From Bacteroidales bacterium (GTDB lineage Bacteria; Bacteroidota; Bacteroidia; Bacteroidales; UBA3824): 64,000 bases of DNA. Under the pieces are notes generated by a model. It was not told the origin of the DNA. It saw nothing but the letters and a program-made list of their open reading frames with translations, and did not search any database. Made by a program: the position numbers and the translations under genes. The DNA is taken from the NCBI GenBank assembly GCA_016286055.1, contig JAEERW010000008.1, forward strand, positions 160,604 to 224,603, in the 5' to 3' direction. This document shows, piece by piece, positions 42,845 through 51,104 of the stretch; position 1 is the stretch's first letter, and the number at the start of each line of letters is the position of its first letter.

Positions 42845-43786
42845 ATGGCATCAAGTTCTAACATCAAAATTTTTTCGGGAACCACATCTCTCTATCTTTC
42901 GGAGCAGATAGCCAAAGCCTACGGCACCACTCTCGGAAACGTAACAATGAACCATTACAGCGACGGCGAGTATCAGCCGAGTTTGAACGAAACGGTTCGC
43001 GGCGCATACGTATTTATTGTGCAGTCAACATTTACACCCGCCGACAACCTGTTTGAGTTGCTCCTTATGATCGACGCCGCCCGCAGAGCCTCGGCCTACA
43101 AGATTGCGGCGGTTATTCCTTACTTCGGATTTGCCCGTCAAGACCGCAAGGACAAACCCCGTGTGGCTATCGGTGCAAAACTGATTGCCAACCTTCTTAC
43201 CAAAGCCGGCGTAGACCGCATTATTACAATGGATTTGCATGCCGACCAAATTCAGGGATTCTTTGATGTGCCGGTCGACCACCTTTTCTCGTCCACCATC
43301 TTTGTTCCTTTTATCAATTCGCTTAAATTAGAGAACCTCGTTGTAGCCTCGCCCGATATAGGCGGCAGCAAACGCGCCAACACTTACAGCAAATTTCTCC
43401 AAGTGCCTATGGTTATCTGCCACAAGTATAGAGAAAAAGCCAACGTTGTAAGCGAAATGACTGTTATCGGCGACGTTAAGGGTAAAAACGTTATCATTAT
43501 CGACGACATTATCGACACAGCTGGCACACTCTCAAAGGCTGCCGACCTGATGATGAATCAAGGTGCGCTGAGCGTTCGCGCTTTTGTCACTCACCCTGTG
43601 CTTTCGGGTCCCGCTTACGACCGTATCACCGAGTCGAAACTTACCGAACTCTATGTTACCGACACTATACCTTTGAAAAAACCGCACCCAAAAATCAAGG
43701 TGCTCACCGTTGCCAACCTCTTTGCCGACGTTATCAAAAAGGTATTCACCTGCCAGTCGATAAGCGACACCTCGTATTATAAGTAG
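42845..43786 (+). CDS. prs: Ribose-phosphate pyrophosphokinase
   Basis: Cytoplasmic enzyme making PRPP from ribose-5-phosphate and ATP for nucleotide, His and Trp synthesis. 313 residues, family-typical. Motifs: FSGTTSLYLSEQIAKAYG, SDGEYQPSLNETVRGAYVFIVQST, YFGFARQDRKD (ATP flexible region), DLHADQIQGFFDVPVDHL, VVASPDIGG and the PRPP-binding loop VIIIDDIIDTAGTL. It lies 57 bases after leuS and could share its transcript; the next gene has its own promoter. Confidence 0.97.
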   Translation: MASSSNIKIFSGTTSLYLSEQIAKAYGTTLGNVTMNHYSDGEYQPSLNETVRGAYVFIVQSTFTPADNLFELLLMIDAARRASAYKIAAVIPYFGFARQDRKDKPRVAIGAKLIANLLTKAGVDRIITMDLHADQIQGFFDVPVDHLFSSTIFVPFINSLKLENLVVASPDIGGSKRANTYSKFLQVPMVICHKYREKANVVSEMTVIGDVKGKNVIIIDDIIDTAGTLSKAADLMMNQGALSVRAFVTHPVLSGPAYDRITESKLTELYVTDTIPLKKPHPKIKVLTVANLFADVIKKVFTCQSISDTSYYK

Positions 43787-43793
43787 AAAAATA

Positions 43794-43825
43794 TTTGGAG
43801 TTGTGGAAAATAACTCCTACCTTTG
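43794..43825 (+). promoter_or_regulatory. Promoter of rplY
   Basis: TTTG (43794-43797), 20-base spacer, TACCTTTG (43818-43825): a full match to the Bacteroidota consensus. Transcription would start near 43832 and leave a leader of about 95 bases. Confidence 0.75.
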
Positions 43826-43843
43826 CACCCGAATTTTCCGATG

Positions 43844-43859
43844 GGGCGGATAACCGCCC
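43844..43859 (+). other. GC-rich hairpin in the rplY leader
   Basis: GGGCGG-ATAA-CCGCCC, a perfect 6-pair tetraloop hairpin only about 12 bases from the predicted transcription start. The remaining leader to the ATG at 43926 is AT-rich. A GC-rich hairpin right at the 5' end of a ribosomal-protein mRNA could stabilise it or bind a regulator; no known riboswitch pattern was recognised. Confidence 0.5.
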
Positions 43860-43925
43860 GTGCGATGGGAAATTGAGTAAACATATTTATTAACGCTCAA
43901 TTTTGAGTAACACAAATTTAATTAA

Positions 43926-44519
43926 ATGAAAGTATTTGAAATTAGCGGTACCAAACGCGAAAACATTGGTACCAAATTCGCAAAAGACTTGCGCAAAGAG
44001 GGACTCGTTCCCTGCGTGGCTTACTGCTGCGGCAAGCACATTGATTTCACCGTTAAACAGAAAGAGATCAACGGAGCAATCTTCACTCCCGAGGTTTTCA
44101 TCGTAAAAATCACTATCGACGGCGAAACATACAACACTGTTATCAAAGATATGCAGTTCCACCCCGTTACCGACGAGGTAATGCACATCGATTTCTACAT
44201 CTTCAACGACGAGCAGGAAATCACTGTTAAACTACCTGTTGTATTCGAAGGTCACGCTCCTGGTGTTAAAGCCGGTGGTAAACTCAAAACCGCTGCCCGC
44301 AAACTCAAAGTTACTGGCAAGGCTGCTAACCTTCCCGAAAAAATCGTTGTTAGCATTGCAGAACTCGAACTCGAACAGCAGATCAAGGTTTTCAACCTCA
44401 AATTCGACAATTATCGTATTTCCGACCCGCAGGATATGCTTCTCTGCCGCATCGTAGCCACTCGTGCTACTCAGCAGGCTGCTGCTGCCGACGACGGCGG
44501 AAAGAAGAAAAAGAAGTAG
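43926..44519 (+). CDS. rplY: 50S ribosomal protein L25/general stress protein Ctc
   Basis: 5S rRNA-binding ribosomal protein of 197 residues with both the L25 N-terminal domain (MKVFEISGTKRENIGTKFAKDLRKEG, about 1-90) and the Ctc/TL5 beta C-terminal domain (LPVVFEGHAPGVKAGGKLKT, about 100-180). It ends in a lysine tail GGKKKKK typical of Bacteroidota. It is followed by a strong terminator and then pth, an order conserved in many bacteria (rplY-pth). Confidence 0.95.
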   Translation: MKVFEISGTKRENIGTKFAKDLRKEGLVPCVAYCCGKHIDFTVKQKEINGAIFTPEVFIVKITIDGETYNTVIKDMQFHPVTDEVMHIDFYIFNDEQEITVKLPVVFEGHAPGVKAGGKLKTAARKLKVTGKAANLPEKIVVSIAELELEQQIKVFNLKFDNYRISDPQDMLLCRIVATRATQQAAAADDGGKKKKK

Positions 44520-44551
44520 TTTGCATAGTAATAAAAGTTTTTAGACTTTCG

Positions 44552-44580
44552 GAGACGGCACTTTATGCCGTCTCTGTTTT
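44552..44580 (+). terminator. Rho-independent terminator between rplY and pth
   Basis: Perfect 8-pair GC-rich stem GAGACGGC/GCCGTCTC with a 7-base loop, followed by TGTTTTT. It ends 15 bases before the pth start, so pth is either read through or has a promoter within it. Confidence 0.85.
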
Positions 44581-44594
44581 TATAATTAAAAGCA

Positions 44595-45158
44595 GTGAAA
44601 TACCTTATCGCAGGTCTCGGAAATATCGGAGCCGAATACCGGGACACACGCCACAATATTGGCTTCAAAATCGCCGACGCTCTTGCCGCCGACGCAGGTG
44701 CGCAGTTTTCATCCGACCGCTATGCCGATGTGGCGCAGTTTAAATACCGCGGCAATCCTGTTACCATTATCAAGCCGTCTACTTTTATGAATCTCAGCGG
44801 AAAGGCTGTAAGTTATTGGCTCAAAGAGGAAAACATTCCAGTTGAAAACCTCATTGTATGTGTCGACGACCTTGCGTTGCCTTTTGGTGTAATACGCCTG
44901 AGGGCAAACGGTAGCGAGGCTGGGCATAATGGACTTAAAAACATTACAGAACTGCTTGGTACTCAAAATTATGCGCGTTTGCGTTTTGGTATCGGAAACG
45001 ATTTTGCAAAGGGTCATCAGGTAGATTTTGTGCTTGGAAAGTGGAATTTTGAAGAACTCAATCGTATCCAAGAGCGCTCAAAAATCACCACCGAGGCACT
45101 TTACAGTTTCATTACCAACGGTATACAGCGCACTATGAATATGTACAACGGCAAATAA
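44595..45158 (+). CDS. pth: Peptidyl-tRNA hydrolase
   Basis: Releases tRNA from prematurely dropped peptidyl-tRNA. Starts at GTG (MKYLIAGLGNIGAEY). 187 residues. Active-site residues are visible: His in YRDTRHNIGF, Asn in PSTFMNLSGKAV, Asp in CVDDLALPFG and Asn in GSEAGHNGLKNI. It lies between rplY and an S4-domain gene (gap 18 bases), making a small translation-quality operon. Confidence 0.96.
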   Translation: MKYLIAGLGNIGAEYRDTRHNIGFKIADALAADAGAQFSSDRYADVAQFKYRGNPVTIIKPSTFMNLSGKAVSYWLKEENIPVENLIVCVDDLALPFGVIRLRANGSEAGHNGLKNITELLGTQNYARLRFGIGNDFAKGHQVDFVLGKWNFEELNRIQERSKITTEALYSFITNGIQRTMNMYNGK

Positions 45159-45176
45159 CCTTTAAACCACACCATT

Positions 45177-45626
45177 ATGGCAGAAGAAAACTCCGAAATG
45201 CGGATCGACAAGTTTTTGTTCAACGTCCGCTTGTTTAAAACCCGTTCGCTTGCCGCCGACGCTTGTGGCAAGGGGCGCATACTTATCAATGGAGCGGCTG
45301 TAAAACCCGCCCGTGTTGTTCGTCCCGACGATGAAATCAGCGTAAAGGTTAATCCTGTTTACCGTCGCTACAAGGTGCTTCAATTGCTCCGAGGACGTGT
45401 GGGTGCTGCCAAAGTGCCCGATTATATCACCGAAACCACCTCTGAGGACGATTTGTTTAAACTAAAAATGATGACCGAGATGGGACGTTTTTCGTTTGGC
45501 AAGCGCGACCGTGGGGCTGGACGTCCCACAAAAAAAGACCGCCGCGACATCGACCGCTTTTACGGCAACGATGAGGACGACGATCTTGAAGGTTTTTTGC
45601 CTGATTTCGATTCCGAATCAGAATAG
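45177..45626 (+). CDS. RNA-binding S4 domain protein, Hsp15-like
   Basis: A 149-residue protein whose first 70 residues are an S4 fold (MRIDKFLFNVRLFKTRSLAADAC, then KGRILINGAAVKPARVVRPDDEI), as in Hsp15, which rescues stalled 50S subunits carrying peptidyl-tRNA. The tail is basic then acidic (GKRDRGAGRPTKKDRRDIDRF and a Glu/Asp-rich end). The pairing with pth, which acts on the same kind of substrate, supports the ribosome-rescue role. Its stop is one base from the stop of the convergent gene. Confidence 0.88.
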   Translation: MAEENSEMRIDKFLFNVRLFKTRSLAADACGKGRILINGAAVKPARVVRPDDEISVKVNPVYRRYKVLQLLRGRVGAAKVPDYITETTSEDDLFKLKMMTEMGRFSFGKRDRGAGRPTKKDRRDIDRFYGNDEDDDLEGFLPDFDSESE

Positions 45627-45627
45627 T

Positions 45628-46212
45628 TTATCTTCTTATTTTTACGTCAGCGGGAACTTCGAAGATGCCTTCGGGAATAGTTCCGTTTTCGTCGAATGAA
45701 TCTATTACGGTTTCAATCTGGAACATTCCGCCGTCTACCACTGTTTTGATAGCGAATCCTTTCCAAACCCAAACGGTAGACGCTACCGACATGCCCATCT
45801 GTTCGGTGTTAACTTCGTATTTTTTGCAGGGATAGCCGTTTACTATTTCTTCGCCTTTCTCTTTGATTTTGTGTTTTTTAACTACTTCGGGAGTAAGGTT
45901 GAGGAAGTTTACTGAGCCTTCGGTTTTTTGACCCTCTTTGGCGTTAATGTCGAAAGTTACTGCGCCATCGGCTGTTATTACTGTTCTCATATTCATAACG
46001 TTGCCGCCCATAGCCGACATATCCATCTTAAATTCGGATGTCTCTTTTTTGCCGTAGTCGGCAATGTAGTAAGTAGTAATCATCGGGTTGCCCATCATCT
46101 CGGTTTTGGTGGTGATAACGGCTTTTTCAAATTCGTAGCGTGCTTCTTGAGCGTTGGTAGCGGCTGTGCAGAATACCATAGCGGCAGCCGCTAAAATCAT
46201 TTTTACTTTCAT
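45628..46212 (-). CDS. Secreted DUF4412-like protein
   Basis: Periplasmic or outer-membrane-linked protein of 194 residues with signal peptide MKVKMILAAAAMVFCTAATNA. The body resembles DUF4412/LolA-fold proteins: YEFEKAVITTKTEMMGNPMITTYYIADYGKK, the conserved EEIVNGYPCKKYEV and STVWVWKGFAIKTVVDGGM, all typical of that family. No function is established. The upstream gap (138 bases) has a TAAGTTTG box at 46269-46262 (minus) without a clear -33. Confidence 0.75.
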   Translation of the reverse strand: MKVKMILAAAAMVFCTAATNAQEARYEFEKAVITTKTEMMGNPMITTYYIADYGKKETSEFKMDMSAMGGNVMNMRTVITADGAVTFDINAKEGQKTEGSVNFLNLTPEVVKKHKIKEKGEEIVNGYPCKKYEVNTEQMGMSVASTVWVWKGFAIKTVVDGGMFQIETVIDSFDENGTIPEGIFEVPADVKIRR

Positions 46213-46350
46213 GTCAGTTCAGTTTTATATATTAAACAATTGTCTTTGTTGTTTTACATTGCAAACTTAACTTAATAAAAGGTGATATAGATTTTTTTTT
46301 AGATGAAGGGCTGTAATTGGTCGATAAACCGCCGATTTTGGTAGACGAGT

Positions 46351-46983
46351 TTATTTGTTGATATCAATTGCAGGGCGCACACTTAACTTTAATGCCGATG
46401 TTACACAGCCACGCGCAGGCCATATAAAAGCAGAATTGAAACTTAAAAACGAGTCGCCGGTTTGCCAATATCCGCCTTCGCTGCCGAGGTTCATAGGCAG
46501 AAAAATCGCTCCTTGGTTTGCCAATTCTGTCCACTGATTATTAGAGATAACGTTGAGCGTGGTGGGGTCTGTGTCGGAGTTGATAAGGCATATCTGATCG
46601 TCCCACGGTTTAATCGATTGAGGTGATATGTGGTTTAGTTTAAGGGTGTTAGCGTAATTGTCGGGCAAAAGAATTACCCCTTTTTTGCCATCAACAGTAG
46701 CCCACAGAATCAAGTTTATGGCATTTTTGCGTTTTAAAACAATGTATTGCCACTCGTTGGCGGTAAGTATACGCCAACCGTCAGGCAAAGTGCCATATTG
46801 GTTAAAATCAAATAGTTCTAAATCGGCTACTTTGAGGTTTTCTGTTGCAAACACCACCTTTTGAGAGTCGCTTACCGAAAATACTCCGCTGTGAGGCTCT
46901 TTTATGGGGTCGCTGCTGCCGCAAGATATTGAAAAACATATAATTGTAATCGCTGCAAAAAACAGCGGTGACGTTTTTTTCAT
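46351..46983 (-). CDS. Lipoprotein with FISUMP/DUF1566-like domain
   Basis: A 210-residue lipoprotein started at the ATG of MKKTSPLFFAAITIICFSISC, with lipobox SISC; a TTG seven codons upstream is not needed. The mature part FSVSDSQKVVFATENL, PDGWRILTANEWQYIVLKR, WATVDGKKGVILLPDNY and the closing LSVRPAIDIN form the module common on the surface of gut Bacteroidota, related to the C-terminal module of the lipoprotein at 1425-3272. Function unknown. A TATTTTTG box lies at 47029-47022 (minus). Confidence 0.75.
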   Translation of the reverse strand: MKKTSPLFFAAITIICFSISCGSSDPIKEPHSGVFSVSDSQKVVFATENLKVADLELFDFNQYGTLPDGWRILTANEWQYIVLKRKNAINLILWATVDGKKGVILLPDNYANTLKLNHISPQSIKPWDDQICLINSDTDPTTLNVISNNQWTELANQGAIFLPMNLGSEGGYWQTGDSFLSFNSAFIWPARGCVTSALKLSVRPAIDINK

Positions 46984-47038
46984 TTTTATATTTTTTAGTT
47001 TCAACCCAATTATTTGCGGGGCAAAAATAGTAAAAAAA

Positions 47039-49873
47039 CTATCTTACCATCATTTTGAAACTTGTTTTCTCGCCGTTGGAGATTACTGCACCGGAGTATA
47101 TACCCTGTGGTAGTGAAAGATCTACCGAAGCGGATTCCAATATCATTTCAGCCACTATTACACCGTTGCTGTTGAATATCACAAGGCGGTTTTCGGTATC
47201 GGGGTTGAATTCCGAAACCTCCAATCTGAAAGGTTGTCCGCTTATGGCTGGGTTGGGATATGTTTTAACTATTGATGCTGCTATTTTTGCTGTGGATGGA
47301 GTGGTCCAAGGGCAGGCATAAATATTACCGTTGAGCAATGCCCAATACGAGCCTTTGAGTGTGGGTTCGGTGAAGTATTGGCGTGAGCCGTTGTTGAGTT
47401 TTTCGTCGGTTTCTTCTCCGTAGCGATACCATTGGTATGTTTCAAACTTTTCGCTACTATTGTCGACGAAAATTACGTTTTGGTATAGTTGTAATATTAA
47501 TCCATGTGCGGCGGTGATTTCTAATGTAAATTTGATTGTGTCTGATGGAGTTGTAGATTCTTCATCACCCACAAACACTGCAGAGCAATTGTATTTTCCT
47601 AGGGAGGTGGGCAATGTAGAAATATGCACTTCGCCATTTTGTGTTTCGTAATTAACACTACCTTCAATAGTTTCTATTATGATATTGCAATTTGTGGGAA
47701 CACCGCTACCGTCAGAAAGTCTGTATTTTAGTATTGCCTCTGTTTCTTCTTTTTTGCAGAATTGTTTCCAATCTGTGGGGAATGAGATGTGTTTGTCGTT
47801 GTCGGAAAGTGACGGTTTGATTTGTAATTGTACTTTTTCTACCACGGTAGCCTCAATTTTTACGCCGCCGGGAGCGGATGGCATGGTAAACGAATATTGG
47901 TATTTGATGTTGGCGTCTTCGCTGATGATATTTTTTTCTAATTTGGGATTGGTAATTTCTGGACCTTCAGTAACTTTGTAACCATCTTTGGCTTTGAATG
48001 TAACTATGGAGTCGCATGCAAATATATTACCTTCGGTGCTTGGGGTTACAAACTCCATATGCTCGGGAAGGGTTACGGGGTATGTTTTCACTGTCCAATT
48101 CATAGTGTATATGCGGTTGCCCTCCGAAAATGGTTCTATTGAAATTGTTGTAGATTTAGTGGATACACCACCTATAGCAGGTTTGCATGTCCAATGTGAA
48201 AAATCGAAGTTTTCTCGGGTGGGATTTTTGATATTCAAAGTTTCAGAAGAGTATTCATAAGATATTGGGTCGTATTTCTGATATTTGTTATCGACGTCCG
48301 CCCATTTGTAGAATAGTTTGTATTTACCTGTGGTGAGGTAGCCTGGCTTATTGTCGGTGCTGTCAATTATGGCGAAAGATATGTCGTTGGCGTTGGATGC
48401 ATTGTAGGTTGTACCTTTGTCGCCGATAATTTCGGTGCAGCCGTCGAACATGTTGTCGCCAAGAATAGTGCGGTTTTGTATCCAATCGATCCAATCGAGT
48501 GACACTAATATGGTTGAAAGATTGTTGCAGCCATAGAACATTTCAGTCATATTGGTTACTTTGCTCATGTCAATACTACTGAGGTCTATGGTTTTAAGTG
48601 ATGTGAAATCCTTGAACCAATATGCACATGAGGTGGGGTGCACATTGGAGGTATACCCATAATCAAATTGAACTTTTTTTACAACCTCCCAGCTCCATTC
48701 AATATTTCCTGACGAGTTTTTTTTATCTCTATTGTTTTCTTTCTCAATGTCGTTTATGTCAAAATAAATACCATTCTCGGGTGGCAGGTTGTTAAGATAG
48801 TCTAAATCAAATACCTCTCGTGCTGTTGACTGAATCAGTTTGTTCCAAGCTCTCCACCCTCTAAGCCTTTCTCCGTATTTGAATGTCAGGCTTCCGTCAT
48901 TATTATTAAATTCAAGGTAGGAACCTGCTACTGTGACTTTGTTCAATTTGTTATTGTTTTCATCACAAAGTTCATAGTAATTATTATTATTTTTGTATTG
49001 TTCCTCGTGTGGAACATCAGACTCATCTAAAAGTTTTAGACCTGTTTGACTGTCCAGTACTTTTGTGTTTTGTTTCGATATTATTGCGCTATTTCCATTG
49101 CTGCCGGTGAACTTTCCTCCGTAGATATATACCATACCCGTTGAATTATTATTTATTAGAGCGGGACCATTTGTGGCTGTGAATGTGGGAGAAACTAAAC
49201 TTCCGTTTTTTCTTTGGCTGTTTTCAATATATAAATTGACGTTATCAATGGTTCGGATGGCATAATCTGTTCCTTTAAATGATCCTCCAAAAATATATGC
49301 GTTGACATTATATATAAATTGCGACGATTCTGGTCCGTTTATCTCTACTCCGCCATTGAAATTGCCACCGCAAATATAGATAGGATTACCCCAATCCATT
49401 TTGAATTTTACTAATCCATTTGCGGTGATATTGTTGAGGTAAACATCGGCATCATTAACTACTATTTCGGCATCACCACTACAATTGATAGTTTTTAACT
49501 CAAGAATATATTTTTTCACATTGCCAACCTGATCGCCAATACGTCCGATGTTATCAATCTTATTGTTGAGATTGTACGAATCACTATTTTGTTTGATGTA
49601 TACTACTCTGGCATATCTATTATTCTCTTCATCGTAATAATTGGCTGGTGACATGGCCTCTTCGAGTGAAGTAAAATATTTGGTGATAGAATAACTGTAG
49701 TCATAGTATATATCAGAGTTATCAATGCCGTAGTAGCAGGTGGCAGTGAAATTATTTTGACCATACAACTGTGGAGCCGTCAGCAGTATAATAGTCAACA
49801 AAGAAAGAGCTATTTTGCAAATTAGCCTTTTTGTTAAAGTGTTGTCAAGTTTGTTTGGGTAGTTTGTATCCAT
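47039..49873 (-). CDS. Large secreted surface protein, BspA-like repeats, T9SS sorting domain
   Basis: A 944-residue exported protein. N-terminal signal sequence about 17-40 (ICKIALSLLTIILLTAPQLYG). Residues about 130-260 look like a right-handed beta-helix (repeated IYGGKFTG, YICGGNFNGG, FIYNVNAYIFGGSFKG). About 400-500 is a DUF285/BspA segment (FTSLKTIDLSSIDMSKVTNM, TEMFYGCNNL). About 520-580 resembles an InlB B-repeat (PTRENFDFSHWTCK). The final 75 residues (TYPNPAISGQPFRLEV, RLVIFNSNGVIV, LPQGIYSGAVISNGEKTSFKMMVR) are a type A C-terminal domain recognised by the type IX secretion system, which exports and attaches proteins to the cell surface. Likely an adhesin or matrix protein. Confidence 0.85.
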   Translation of the reverse strand: MDTNYPNKLDNTLTKRLICKIALSLLTIILLTAPQLYGQNNFTATCYYGIDNSDIYYDYSYSITKYFTSLEEAMSPANYYDEENNRYARVVYIKQNSDSYNLNNKIDNIGRIGDQVGNVKKYILELKTINCSGDAEIVVNDADVYLNNITANGLVKFKMDWGNPIYICGGNFNGGVEINGPESSQFIYNVNAYIFGGSFKGTDYAIRTIDNVNLYIENSQRKNGSLVSPTFTATNGPALINNNSTGMVYIYGGKFTGSNGNSAIISKQNTKVLDSQTGLKLLDESDVPHEEQYKNNNNYYELCDENNNKLNKVTVAGSYLEFNNNDGSLTFKYGERLRGWRAWNKLIQSTAREVFDLDYLNNLPPENGIYFDINDIEKENNRDKKNSSGNIEWSWEVVKKVQFDYGYTSNVHPTSCAYWFKDFTSLKTIDLSSIDMSKVTNMTEMFYGCNNLSTILVSLDWIDWIQNRTILGDNMFDGCTEIIGDKGTTYNASNANDISFAIIDSTDNKPGYLTTGKYKLFYKWADVDNKYQKYDPISYEYSSETLNIKNPTRENFDFSHWTCKPAIGGVSTKSTTISIEPFSEGNRIYTMNWTVKTYPVTLPEHMEFVTPSTEGNIFACDSIVTFKAKDGYKVTEGPEITNPKLEKNIISEDANIKYQYSFTMPSAPGGVKIEATVVEKVQLQIKPSLSDNDKHISFPTDWKQFCKKEETEAILKYRLSDGSGVPTNCNIIIETIEGSVNYETQNGEVHISTLPTSLGKYNCSAVFVGDEESTTPSDTIKFTLEITAAHGLILQLYQNVIFVDNSSEKFETYQWYRYGEETDEKLNNGSRQYFTEPTLKGSYWALLNGNIYACPWTTPSTAKIAASIVKTYPNPAISGQPFRLEVSEFNPDTENRLVIFNSNGVIVAEMILESASVDLSLPQGIYSGAVISNGEKTSFKMMVR

Positions 49874-50007
49874 TTTTGAAGAGTTTTATGTTTTGAATAT
49901 TACTGCAATACTATGAAAAAAATGAGAATAAGAAAAATAGTTTTGATTTTTTTCGCATAGATTTTTGTAAAAAAAAAGCCGCGACACTATCGCAGCTCTT
50001 TATTTAG

Positions 50008-50091
50008 TACCCCGGGCCGGGATCGAACCGGCAAGGATGTTACTCCATTGGTGTTTGAGACCAACGCGTCTACCAATTCCGCCACCAGGGC
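50008..50091 (-). tRNA. tRNA-Leu (anticodon CAA)
   Basis: Full 84-base cloverleaf on the minus strand: acceptor GCCCTGG/CCGGGGT, D-arm GGCGGAATTGGTAGACGC, anticodon arm TTGGT-CTCAAAC-ACCAA giving CAA, a long variable arm (class II, as in leucine tRNAs), T-arm GCCGG-TTCGATC-CCGGC and discriminator A73. CCA is not encoded. The upstream protein gene begins at 49873, so the tRNA fills the middle of this 255-base gap. Confidence 0.95.
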
Positions 50092-50128
50092 AATGTGGTT
50101 TTCACGGCGCAAATGTAGAGGTTTTTTA

Positions 50129-51100
50129 TTATTGTGCAAAGTTTTTTTGATGTTTTTTTTGTGGAATATACAAAAATGTTCCTATAATGCACGGTATCAG
50201 TATGTTGATAATCCAAAGCAAAGCCGATGCTGCTGCAGGTATCAGTGGGTTAGGAGCAAATGGGTTTAGCACCAATGCCGATATAGAGCACCTTACACCC
50301 AATTCGGCAAGCGCAGGTCGTGGCACAAAACTGATGATGCCGTATATCAAGAATATGGCTGCGTAGCCGTCAATTAATCCTATGTTGATTCCTAATGCGT
50401 TAATAATAAGATAGTGTTGTGTGCAGTACAATAGATATCTTGCTGCACTTATCAATAATATTGAATTTTTTAGGTGAGGAGTGTATCTGATAAAAAACGT
50501 CAATTTGTCGGCTATTTTTTGTGTGCGTTTATATTTCTGAAGAATGGGAATAAAGATTTTTGGATTGTAAAACAATACCGATGTTATAGCTGCCGCCACT
50601 GCTGCCACCGCGCCAAATATGGGTTTTGCCAGATGTGATTCGTTGATAAAGAGAGTCTGGATGGCAGCGAAGTAACAAGATGCTATAGCTGTGCACAATA
50701 GCATTATAGGCATTTGACTCATTCCGCTGTAAAGGGTGGCTATGCCGCCTTCTATTCGGTGAGTAGCTTTAAGCACCGAGGGTCTTCCTATGGTTTCGCC
50801 TATACGGTTTGGAGTGAATGTTGACGGTGGAATACCCATTAAAACTCCTTGTATTGCTGTTTTTATCGTAATGGATTCAATAGGAGCTATTGCAATTTGC
50901 CATTTTAAAGATTCTAACAGCCAGTTGGGTATAACTAAAATTACCGCAATAGCAAATATCTTGAAATTTATATTGCTAAATCCATTTATTTGAAAGTATT
51001 CTTTAAGTTGTTGTATATGTAAAGTTGATAATTTGTAAAGAAAAATATAAAAAGCGATTACCAGCGCTATTTTTAAAACGAGAATTGCTCTTTTCTTCAT
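50129..51100 (-). CDS. Lysylphosphatidylglycerol synthase TM-region (UPF0104)-like membrane protein
   Basis: Polytopic inner-membrane protein. The ATG at 51100 (MKKRAILVLKIALVIAFYIFLYK) gives 323 residues; the longer frame upstream overlaps the preceding gene and lacks a start context. About seven to eight TM helices, with PSTFTPNRIGETIGRPSVLKA resembling the conserved G-E-x-R region of the AglD/MprF-N flippase family. Such proteins are thought to move lipid-linked molecules across the membrane. It follows a paralogue with only a four-base gap, suggesting a heteromeric pair. Confidence 0.8.
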   Translation of the reverse strand: MKKRAILVLKIALVIAFYIFLYKLSTLHIQQLKEYFQINGFSNINFKIFAIAVILVIPNWLLESLKWQIAIAPIESITIKTAIQGVLMGIPPSTFTPNRIGETIGRPSVLKATHRIEGGIATLYSGMSQMPIMLLCTAIASCYFAAIQTLFINESHLAKPIFGAVAAVAAAITSVLFYNPKIFIPILQKYKRTQKIADKLTFFIRYTPHLKNSILLISAARYLLYCTQHYLIINALGINIGLIDGYAAIFLIYGIISFVPRPALAELGVRCSISALVLNPFAPNPLIPAAASALLWIINILIPCIIGTFLYIPQKKHQKNFAQ

Positions 51101-51104
51101 ATTA

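Noticed and set aside
49981-50100. tRNA-Leu as an integration site for the neighbouring genes
   Set aside because: No integrase and no second copy of the tRNA 3' end was found on either side.
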